From Isoetes taiwanensis (Eukaryota; Streptophyta; Lycopodiopsida; Isoetales; Isoetaceae): a DNA stretch of 64,000 nucleotides. Of the stretch, positions 12,898 through 21,671 are shown in pieces (the first letter of the stretch is position 1; the number at the start of each line of letters is the position of its first letter). The notes under the pieces were generated by a model. The model was not told the DNA's origin. It did no database searches and worked only from the letters and a program-made list of their open reading frames with translations. The stretch covers positions 868,001 through 932,000 of the forward strand of contig JAJEKV010000084.1 in the NCBI GenBank assembly GCA_021234155.1, written 5' to 3'. Both the position numbers and the translations under genes were made by a program.

Positions 12898-13449
12898 GAT
12901 TCAGAGCTGTGAGCCGCCCTCACTGGAAGAGCTATCCTGGATGAGCCTGGAGCTAGATGATGATGGACTCTGGTTCTCCTCTTCCTTCTCCTATTCCCCG
13001 ACGTTCCCCTGGTTGCCCTCCCCTTCCTGGCCGAGGAACTTCGTCACCACCCTAAAACAAGGTGGAGGTGGAGGACCATCTTCCCTGCATTCATGAGAGG
13101 TGTCGCCCGCTTGATGAGATGTTGCATTTGGTTCCTCATCTCGCACCAACCTTGCGCTTGATTTGCCTCGTGACATATCCTGCTCAAAATCTTCTTGTTC
13201 TCTCCGCCAAACAAGTTCCTTGGTACCCAATTGCGTGGTCGGTGGTCTTTGGTCTTGAGATCCCTGACTGAAGTTCCTTTGTCGCAAGGATTGATCATCA
13301 AATACATTTTATTTGGGTTAGATGTTGATCAATTTTACTTGCAATTGAATTATCTTTAGTTATAAGAAATCATACAAAGCCTTACATTGACAAAACAGGT
13401 TAATAGTCATTAATACATAAGGATTACATGATAAGGTAGATATATCTTA

Positions 13450-14457
13450 GCATAATGGGTACACGTAAACATTTAGCACAAAACTTAAGAAAATTTCACA
13501 ATTATTCAATGGCCTCCCAAAGCCCGAAGAAGTTCTTGACATCCCCGAATCGGAGGCCTTTGCCGAGGTTGCGCAAGATGTTCCTCGTCGATCTTCCTTC
13601 AAGTGCGTTTCGGGCCATCTCCGGTTCCGGAAGTTCTCGTGTCTTGCCGCTAACACCGAAAAGTGTTGCATCCCTAAGGTGCCCCTCGCAAAGTCGAGGC
13701 AATGGAGCGCTGACGCCTTGTTGAAAAGAATGATGTGATCGGCATGGGCGATATCTTTGAAAGTGCTGCCCAAGCCCGAAAGTGCTATGAGAAGTGCCAC
13801 GGATTCTTCCCCTTGGGCTGAACTCCTTGTGGAAGACTATCATTTGCCCTTGGTCAGAGGGCTGGAAGATAGTAGCGGCGCCGTGCCCTTCCCTACGCCT
13901 CGACCCGCGGTGCCCTTCCCCTCGAAGCCGCTTCACCGTAGGCATCCACCGCGATCGTGTCTTCATGATCCCTCCACATCTTTGGTTGCATTGTCAAGTT
14001 GATCTTTCTTTGGACCCTTCCCTCATGCTCCCTGGCTCAACCGGGTTCCGCTTGAGCTTGGGCCCTTCCCCGGTTTGTAGAGTGTGCTCAGATTCGCTAG
14101 AACTCCTCCTCTCGAGATGATAGGTTCCTCGCCTGTCGATAGATCTCCCTTATCTCACGATAGGTCGCTATATCCGACATTGTCTCCCCAAAGATAAGAG
14201 TGTTCTCCGCCAGCCTCCCTTTGGGATCTCCGGTATGAGTAGTCGATGAGGTCTGTGCTCTTCCCTGTGGTGCTATCATGCCCAAGAGCTCGCCGATTCA
14301 AGACCCCATTCCCGGCAATAGGACAAGTTGAGGATGTCATTTGCAAAATGTACTCCCCCCCGCCGATGACTATCGGTGATGAGCCGCGGATGCCGACCGG
14401 TGGGTCGGTGAGTCTGTTCTCATGTCGCCGTCGTGCCTCGACGCTGCACCTCTTCAT
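13450..14457 (-). pseudogene. Unassigned accessory coding region of the gypsy element
   Basis: Overlapping minus-strand frames (13447-13800, 13502-13966, 14155-14457) give protein-like text such as QMIVFHKEFSPRG and FKDIAHADHIILFNKA. I do not recognise a family. It sits between the MAPSNFERWY frame and gag, so it may be part of a long gag precursor or an extra ORF. Frame changes occur roughly every 200-300 bp. Confidence 0.4.
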
Positions 14458-14541
14458 TCTTGTTGCCTCCCCGCTCTCCCATTCTCGGGTTCCCGCTCCC
14501 CTAGTCGCCAGAAGTCTTCATGGATCTCAGAGATGGTGCCC

Positions 14542-15048
14542 CTAGACGCCGTGCCATAATATTCGTGAGGGGAGGATTCTATATTCGAGGATTTGATCCC
14601 GGGCTCTACGGGTATCAAGTGGCTTAAGTCTAAGGGCTGAACAGAGAGGGTTCCCTACTTTGTTGATTGACTTATAGTGCATGAAGAGGGCAAGGGTCGC
14701 TCGAGCTGAAAGGTACCTATGCCTATTATGTCTGCAGGTCATGTAATCGGGCATGGTCCTAGTCCTATCCCATAGCTGCTTCTTGCCTTTGGATCCTGCC
14801 AACTCTCGACCTAAGGCTTGGGTAAGTGTCTCAAGGGAAACCCAATTCCCTCCCCTAGGAGGCAGTCTAACTTCCCAAGGTAGGACCTGCTGGTCATATT
14901 GGCACATAATGTCTGTGTAGTAGGGTGTTCTAGTCAAAGTTGCGTGAAGATCAAACAAGTGATCAAACACAGAGAAGGCTTGATCATCGGAAGTCGATGG
15001 ATATGGTCGGCAAAGATTGTACCATCTCTCAAAGTTGCTGGGCGCCAT
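14542..15048 (-). CDS. Retroelement ORF with MAPSNFERWY start, function unknown
   Basis: An open frame of about 169 codons starts at 15048. A relic at 34785-35142 on the same strand shows the same pattern: M-A-x-x-(N/D)-F-x-R-W-Y, then VF, D-x-x-ATL, TP-x-Y, IM, LPP, and later PDYM followed by an R-rich segment. Two separate loci sharing this spacing suggest a real, selected domain in a gypsy gag or accessory protein. The better frame here than in neighbouring pol supports coding use. No enzymatic motif is visible. Confidence 0.55.
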   Translation of the reverse strand: MAPSNFERWYNLCRPYPSTSDDQAFSVFDHLFDLHATLTRTPYYTDIMCQYDQQVLPWEVRLPPRGGNWVSLETLTQALGRELAGSKGKKQLWDRTRTMPDYMTCRHNRHRYLSARATLALFMHYKSINKVGNPLCSALRLKPLDTRRARDQILEYRILPSRILWHGV

Positions 15049-15081
15049 TGAGCAGGAAAGGGTGTAGAAAATGGCTTGCAA

Positions 15082-15852
15082 GGATCAGTGGAGGTTCAGA
15101 AAATCGCCTAAGGGGCTGGGAGCAGTTCTGTAGGAAGAAAAATGGCAAATGGGGCCTATTTTTATAGACTATGGGTGACCTCGGGGTTCGTGCAAAAAGG
15201 TACCTACCTAAGACGACCTTGGTTCTATGGCTCTGGGTGTCCAAATGAACTACCATGAAGTGCAAACTTAAGCAAAACAAGGCAAGAAACACTACATGGC
15301 AGTTGGTTGGATCAAATTTGGCTAATTTGGCTCAAAGATGGCCTGACCCGGGTGAATCCGCGCGGATGGCCTCCGCGTCGCGGACGCAAACGCGTTTGGC
15401 GCGGTCTCACCCGGTTGGCCTGCTTTGGGCCAATTTTTGGTCAATTTAGGGAATTTGAAGATGCTAATATGGCTAATTGGGCCCATTCTAACCTAATTAG
15501 CAACTTATTTTGAGCAAAACTGACATCTAGAAGCTTGATTTTGGGCCGGGATCCCGGGTGAATCCGCCAAAAAACGCGCTGCGCCGGGAACGCAGAGGCC
15601 CCTAGGCGGTCTCACCGGTTGGGTCGATTTTCAGCATTTTAGATGATTTTTTTGCCAAAGTTTTGTTGTAGTCATGATTTCTTGGGTGTTTCTAGACATG
15701 CTATGAAGAATTCTACCACAATTGGGTTCTATTTCCTATATTTCAAGCATACAACATTTTTCTAATTATAGAGGGAAATTAACTTTTATATTAATAAGAA
15801 ACATAGTTACATGAAAATTTAGCTTTCCTACAAAATTTACAAAATTTGAGGC
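15082..15852 (-). other. Noncoding spacer in gypsy element with GC-rich duplicated motif
   Basis: No sustained frame. Two copies of a GC-rich motif, GGGTGAATCCGC ... GCGGTCTCACC(C)GGTTGG, at about 15350-15420 and 15555-15622, lie in related contexts about 205 bp apart. This may be a duplicated regulatory or RNA-structure element, or the site of an internal promoter for gag. Confidence 0.5.
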
Positions 15853-16901
15853 CTAAGGCCTCTCTCTGCGAATCCTTCGTGCTAAGTGAATATCCTTGGG
15901 CATAAGGGTAACTCTCTTAGCATGGATAGCTAGAGGTTCCCTTCCTCAAGAGCTGGACCAGCTCGCCGGAAGCCTCTTGCGAGCAGGGTCATTAGAGGGG
16001 TAACCCTATAATCGGTCAGGAGCTCGCGCAAAACCTCTCTAAGGAGACGCCAAGGGCCTTCCTTATCGGGAGATTCGTGCACATCCGGAAGTGCCGAATC
16101 TCCCTAAACACCCGGGGTTTTTCGGTCCCTGGGGGTGGCTTGGGCTGGTTCTTCTTGCCTGCCGCCCTCCCGCGGCGTATTTACACCTCTGGCGGCAATA
16201 CCACTCATTGTACCTCGTCCAGCGGCGAAGGTACTCCTTGTATCACCACCATCTTCGCTTAAACTTCAGCGGTCTGGCTGGGCCTTGAATGCCCTCCCCT
16301 ACCTTTTGCTTCTTCACCACCTTAGGTGGTTCCGACCCACTGGGGTAGGGTGGCCTAGCGTCGGGGGTCCCCCTCCTGCTCTTCTTCCTCCTCGTCTCCA
16401 TTCGCCCTCATTTGGTGCTCCTCCTCCGCCGCGGGCCTCTTCTATAACGACGGTCCGTGAGGGCCGTCGTTCCTCCTCTTGGTCGCCTCTCCTGCTCCCT
16501 CGGCTCCCTCTCCCGCTTCTTCTTCTGGCGACCCTCTCCTCTGGCCACTCCGACTTTTTTCCTTCCCCTTCTTTTTGGTATTTGAAGGGCCCGCTTCATC
16601 GATGCAGTGGTGGTCTTTGCTCTTCCACCGTTCTTCAACTTTGTTCCTCCACCTCGGTCCGAGGGCCCGGGCGGCTGAGACTCATCTGTTTCTCTGTGTG
16701 CCTCCCGATGACGAGCTGGCTGGGGCTCTCCCTCGGCATCATGATATGTCGCCTTGGCCGCCGGGCTTTGGGGAAGCTCCTCTTCCCCTTTCTTGGGCCG
16801 GAGGTGCTCGGGATCTTCTTCACATGTCGCCTGCTTTGCTGCGCCATGGAGAGGGTAGGTCTTGGTCCAGGCTTCCTGTAGGTTTGTTTGGTGCGTGCCA
16901 T
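15853..16901 (-). pseudogene. Histone H3-like ORF carried by the gypsy retrotransposon
   Basis: ATG at 16901 (G at -3 and +4, good context) opens MARTKQTYRK, which matches histone H3 residues 1-9 except A7Y. A K/R-rich segment follows, then a mixed linker with EAGPSNTKKKGKEK and an E-rich patch. A fold region then reads, in order: KPPPGTEKPRVFREIRHF (alpha-N, cf. RPGTVALREIRKYQ), TNLPIRK, PWRLLREVLREL (alpha-1, cf. PFQRLVREIAQD), QEAS (alpha-2), EEGNL and [19 protein letters not shown], ending RIRRERP and a stop at 15853. Spacing between IRK and QEAS fits canonical H3. The total is about 350 codons against 136 for H3, so the tail is greatly extended. At least four small shifts or stops interrupt it, for example one base missing where NLCAIH is expected. 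It lies about 560 bp after the PBS, where a first element ORF belongs. Confidence 0.85.
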
Positions 16902-17463
16902 ATCTTGTAGTTCAGGAAATGGGTGACATAAGGCTGAGCAAGAGAGAGGTGAAGGTGAAGGGTTGGAGAGAGAGAATGAGGTGTCAGATATTTAAAAAGG
17001 AGGGTCCCTGGGAATATTCTCCTACCATAATTACCCCTATTTATTAGCCCCCCTTATTAATTACACCATATTTAGTAATTATTTAACTATTAATATATAT
17101 GTTAAATCTATATTAATTGATATTATACTTAGATTTTCGAATTTTTCTAATGGTTCGAAGTGCAACCTATGAATTTGCGCCATTTTTCACCTGGGTCTCC
17201 GATTGGCATGATTCTTCGACCCATTTCAGGTGAAATTTGATGCAGATGCATAATTTTCACTCCAAATTTACTAGAAGATGAATTTGACTCACTCAACTTT
17301 CGTCTAACACTTAACCTAAGTCCTGACCCACTGCCTAGGAGAAAATTTTTTTTCCCCCATTTTCGCGGTTCGATGGTGGAAATGTTTATTTCACACCCCT
17401 ATAGGCATGTTAGACTACTTCATAGTTATGGTCAGTGCTAGTTCTTGGTCAACCAAGAACATC
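16902..17463 (-). other. 5' leader of the gypsy element
   Basis: The untranslated region lies between the primer-binding site and the H3-like start codon. It is AT-rich with no sustained frame. Confidence 0.6.
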
Positions 17464-17475
17464 GCTCTGATACCA
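17464..17475 (-). other. Primer-binding site, tRNA-iMet type
   Basis: The minus strand reads TGGTATCAGAGC one base inside the 5' LTR. This is complementary to the 3' end of plant initiator methionine tRNA, the usual primer for minus-strand DNA synthesis. It fixes the element's orientation. Confidence 0.92.
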
Positions 17476-19438
17476 TTGTGACGCTCCCTGCTAAACGTAC
17501 GGCGCCCGGCCGTACACTCGGCAGGAAATCCCCCATCCGGCTCAGCAACCGCATGGGCCCTTCGTCTACCCCGCACTCTGAGGTGACTCTTAGTGCGGGA
17601 AGGGAACACGAAGGTGTCTTGCGCGCCCTTCCCCTATGGGCTCCTATAACAGCGGAAGCGATAACACGTCAGAACTAGCATCAACATATACAAATACTAC
17701 CTCGAAGGGTAGTGCATCACTCATAAACCAAGGCAAAGATGATAATCACGAACCATAAAACATGAGAGCTCCTACCCCGCTCGGACTGCGTCGGGAGGAT
17801 GACCGACCGGGCTAGGCCTCAAGATAGAGCGAGGCACCGAGTCATGGCAATGGCGAGGGCTGGCATAGAACAATGGCTAGGGTTGACCACTCCATCCGCC
17901 CCTCCCCGTGCATACTTTGCAAATGGGCTAGATCAGGCTCGACGGGACTCTAGCCTTGGGACACGCAATCCCATGGCATCACCCATCGGGACTACTCCAG
18001 GTTGCATCTCCCCAGTGGTCCGATGAGGCGGGGAAGGGTTGCATCTCCCCTTCCCGGGATCTAGAGGTGCCGTGGGCGGCTAGAGAATCGTGGGCGACAC
18101 ACGATTCGCACTGACCGGAACCCCCAAAACGAGAGCCAAGCCAACACTTGCAGCTCTCGGCGTGGCAACACCATTGCCCTGGGAGGTGTCGGACCCATGC
18201 TCGCCCCACACGAAGTGACCGACCATAAGCCTAGCCCACTATGGGATCCCCCGAAGCCCCCACTCCTCGGCAGGGATCCTCCCTCCACTTTCCCTCTAGC
18301 CCCGTTATATGGTCTTTGAGTCATATCATAGCCTCAATAGCCCTGGTGGGCTCCTATGCACTGCCGCGCAACTAATAGGAACTAAGGGATCTACTCTAGG
18401 AGCATACTACATATGGCTCTAGGTCTCTACCCCCCCTTCCCAATACAAGAGGAGCAAACAAGATCAACCAACATCCATACTCATCACATCATGAGAATAA
18501 TCATAAGAAGAACATCTTAACCTAATCATACAAATCTAACTAATAGTTAGGGTTCCTTGATTAGGGTTCAAGATGTTGAATATGGGTTCTAGGATGGCTC
18601 TACTCTAGATACAAAATACTAGCATATCTGGAATGCTAATTTCCAGATGAGCTATCACAACCACTATCCTACATACCTGCTCCTGAAGCTCTCCCTCCAG
18701 ATCCGTGTGCCTCCATGGTCTCCGACTCACGAGATGCCGCTCCTACTCCAAGAACGAGTCTACCCTGCTGGGGCTGCTGCACCAGTCTATGCCACAGCAA
18801 ACGATGTTCGAAACGGGGTTTCGAACGAGTAGGTGAGTCTCTGGGTGCTAGGGCTAGAAAGAGGTCTAGGGTTAGGGTTTATGCCTATATGAGTTAGGTC
18901 CACCTAGGATGCCACGTGGCACCAATCGGGTGAGTCCTGTGTGGCGGTGCCCCAATAGGTTAAGGCCACGTGGATAATGGCTTAACCTATGGTTGGCTAA
19001 GTTATGAGAATATGTAGCATAATAACAGGGGGTTTTCTTTGTGTTTTTGTACGCTTTTCACGGCGTATTCGAATGGATGTACTAATGCGTACATCTAGAG
19101 TGCACCATTTCTTAGTCGTTGATTTAACCTTTTTTTTTCAATGGTCCAACATCCAAGGGCTCACAACAAAACCCCTCTTTTTATTTTAGGGGCTGAACAT
19201 GCAAGCCTCGTGGATAGCATTTTAGGGCATTTTAGGGCTTTTGATTCCAGACACATATTTGTAGCTTTAGCTTTTGATTCCAGACTGTTCAAGGATTTTT
19301 GCAAAGATTGCGCTTTGAAAGAGGCCAATATCTAAAAGGACCAGATTACAGCGATTCTAAGATCATTTTTTGAATAAAAGTTAAGTTCTTTCAAGGATTT
19401 CAAGCTTTTCGGCGATTTAGGGCAAATCCGGCGACAGA

Positions 19439-19702
19439 ATGAGTCCAGCAGCAGTTGTGTCTCAGATTGCACAGGGGATTACTGTAATAGCAGGGGCATG
19501 GATATTAAAATCGGCAATGGATTTACAGAAACCGATGGCAGGGGATTTCCACGCTGTCCAAGGTGCAACGGAAGTGGAAGAACCCCCTGTTTCTGTAACA
19601 GGTGGTCTGACAAAGATATTGGATGTGGAACCTGTGGAGGATCTGGTAGAATGGCCTGCAGCAGCTGTGGAGGTACCGGAACTGGCCGCCCTATTCCTGT
19701 TC
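19439..19702 (+). pseudogene. DnaJ-type cysteine-rich zinc-finger protein fragment
   Basis: From ATG at 19439 the frame reads MSPAAVVSQIAQGITVIAG and a segment resembling the hydrophobic lead of plant chloroplast DnaJ/Hsp40 cysteine-rich proteins (BSD2-like). After a one-base shift near 19545 it reads CPRCNGSG, CGTCGGSG and CSSCGGTG, the repeated C-x-x-C-x-G-x-G zinc-binding motifs, then GTGRPIPVQI, near the usual C-terminus. Known relatives lack a J domain and act as chaperones in plastids. Upstream 19300-19438 may be captured 5' UTR. It is a transposed, frameshifted piece. Confidence 0.75.
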
Positions 19703-19809
19703 AAATCTGGGCAATCCCTAGTTACTTTGCAGCTGCAACCAGGCATCTTGGCCCTGGAAGATTTATCGGCAGCTATACCCCAACCCATTTCTTTGATCTG
19801 AAGATAGTG

Positions 19810-20101
19810 TTGTGCCTAGTGGAAAGGATGGGAGGGGCAGAGGTTGCCCCTGCAGTGATTTCTCTGGGCGACTAGGGGATCTGGGACTCGAATATCTTGA
19901 TGCGTGACTACCATGGCTTCCGTCTGTACTAGGTGAGTCCAAGCTTGTCCTAGAACGGCCTGAAGAACCAAACATTCCGTCCTCTTCTGAAAATCTGTTA
20001 GGCTTTTTTCCATACAGCCTTGGAAGAATGCCCTCAAGTATATTTTCTTTGCTGCCTTGCTTCTTGACATCCCTAGAAGATGATTTGTTCCAGAAGGGCA
20101 T
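19810..20101 (-). pseudogene. N-terminal fragment of a YODA/MAPKKK3-type kinase
   Basis: From an ATG at 20101 the frame reads MPFWNKSSSRDVKKQGSKEN, then a Ser/Arg/Pro-rich stretch (SRYSSPRSPSRPEKSLQGQP) and QPLPLPSFP. This follows the first exon of plant YODA-type MAP kinase kinase kinases (MPWW.KSSKD..K..KESI..., later a PLPLP block). The kinase domain is absent. The fragment ends about 50 bp from the DnaJ fragment. Sequence up to about 20390 may be captured 5' UTR. Confidence 0.7.
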
Positions 20102-20390
20102 CTTCATAAAGACCAATTCGACAAAGAAATGCCTGCTGTTAGACCTATTTAGCTCCAATTTAGCGATCTGAAAGGCTTGAATTCTTCATAAATGTAGAAG
20201 ATCCCTCTTTTCGGGGAATATGTAAAGGCGGCTTTTTGCAAAATCACGAGCTTCGGGTTACAATTTGCGCCCAAAGTGTTTGATTTTGACAGACATTTAT
20301 GGAATTTACAAGCCAATTGAGATTGGTTTGTGAAAATTTCATTGCCCATCTAACCTATTGATCGTCGAGGGAAATGAGGAAATGCAAGAA

Positions 20391-21432
20391 AATGCAACCT
20401 TACAAAGTACATCTTCAAAGTATGGCAAAGCATACAATTGGAGTATTTCGCCGTAAATTAGGTTTTTTTGTCCAAATGCTTCCACATTGAGTAGGCATCA
20501 CAACAACCTCTTTGCTTCTTGCAATCCAGATCTGCAGAGAAGGCTTCAAAGTCTTATTACTGTGTGGCCTTAACCAAGCATCCTTGGAGGTAGGGTTGCC
20601 TAAGACATCACAAACATGAGGTATTTTAATATTGATGACTTTGATTAGGCCGAGATAGGTTCTTAGGAAACTAGATTGCTCCGATAGCTCTCCAGATCAT
20701 TCCATATTTGTTGGAGATCTTGCACCAGATGTTACAGATTATGTGCTTGCATTGATACCAGCACATGTTATCATATGCACTAGCATATGCACGACAATGT
20801 GCAGTTTACAATATTAGGGGGTATTTTAAACTATTTTGACAGTTGATTCTCTTGAACTAGTGGTGGTGCTGGTTTTATATTGGGCCATGGCCCCTTCGAT
20901 GTAAACCTTATGATATTATTGTTTTTGCCCATTTTATAAGCAGGTGTGTTTTGCATTATATTTGGGCGCCTCTTGGTATGCAATGGAAATAATTTGTTTG
21001 TCTTGATGTTATTGTGCTTTTTAGTAATTAATGGTTAGACCCATAAAGTTTACCTATGTTTGTTTTAGTTAGGGCCCGAAGGGCCCAAATTTTTTTTTAA
21101 TATAATAATCAACACACAACTACCATTAACATTATTAACATAAACTATTGCATTTAACACATTTAAATTAATATCCCCCTTAAACCCCCTTTGGTTTGGG
21201 TGCATATTCACACGGGGGGTTACGTAGGGCAGCGAGAGCCCCAAAAATATATTTACAATACATGTACAAAATTAACACCATTAAGTACATTCTCTCAAAT
21301 CTTATAGTATTTTACAAACTTTAATATACAGTATACAAAAACTTGTACTTGCATACCCCACAAACGAGGATCGCTATGTACGGTCCAGATCTTGGAATAA
21401 AAGGCAAATATGCCCATCCGACAGCTCTCTAG
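20391..21432. other. Remainder of the gene-carrying insertion, no gene
   Basis: AT-rich, with a GGGCCCGAAGGGCCC palindrome at about 21071 and a T-run. No coding signal seen. Confidence 0.5.
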
Positions 21433-21671
21433 TGAGAATAACTTAGCCATGCCCCCTAGTGCCACAATCTATGGTATACAAGGCTATGAAGATAGACTTG
21501 TATGGTGACGGATCCAGGAATATACGTATTTATGGCGTATATTCTTCTGGACCGTCACAGGCATTTCCTGAAAAAAAATTTTCAAGTTCGAAGTGCATAA
21601 AGTAGCACAAAGCTTTTACAACAGCATAAAAGAAAATATATCATCCCAATGACCATACATTATCCTCTTCA

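Larger units (their letters stand above)
19013..21432. mobile_element. 2.4-kb insertion carrying fragments of two host genes
   Basis: The LTR reads ...TTATGAGAATA, then foreign sequence, then resumes TGAGAATAACTTAGCC. The intact 3' LTR has TTATGAGAATAACTTAGCC, so the insertion made an 8-bp duplication TGAGAATA. The left end TGTAGCATAATAACAGGGGG is nearly the same as the start of every unit of the tandem array at 48875. The right end is ...CAGCTCTCTAG. No clear terminal inverted repeat links the two ends, so the class (hAT-like by TSD length, or something else) is undecided. Inside are a DnaJ-type zinc-finger fragment and a YODA-type kinase fragment in convergent orientation. Confidence 0.75.
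5928..21559 (-). mobile_element. Chromodomain Ty3/gypsy retrotransposon with H3-like ORF
   Basis: The element has two LTRs of about 1.64 kb with TGTGACG...CGTCACA/CCACA ends. A 5-bp duplication GGCAT lies at 5923-5927 and 21560-21564. There is a tRNA-iMet primer-binding site next to the right LTR and a purine tract next to the left one, so transcription runs on the minus strand. Order 5' to 3': LTR (17477-21559), PBS, H3-like ORF, unassigned ORFs, gag, protease, RT, RNase H, integrase with chromodomain, PPT, LTR (5928-7564). Pol order with integrase last and a C-terminal chromodomain identifies a chromovirus-type gypsy. Most frames are broken by small indels. The right LTR contains a further 2.4-kb insertion. 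Confidence 0.93.
17477..21559 (-). repeat. 5' LTR of the gypsy element, interrupted
   Basis: TGTGACG...CGTCACA ends. Without the 2,420-bp insertion and one 8-bp duplication it is about 1,655 bp. It matches the 3' LTR exactly over long AT-rich runs but differs in dense small clusters at GC-rich motifs. Confidence 0.92.

Noticed and set aside
16135-16881. 248-codon plus-strand frame
   Set aside because: It is a shadow of the GC-rich, charged H3-like ORF on the minus strand. It has no domain and opposes the element's orientation.
19013-21432. Helitron
   Set aside because: The 3' end CTAG and captured genes fit loosely, but there is no 5' TC, no convincing 3' hairpin, and an 8-bp direct duplication is present, which Helitrons do not make.
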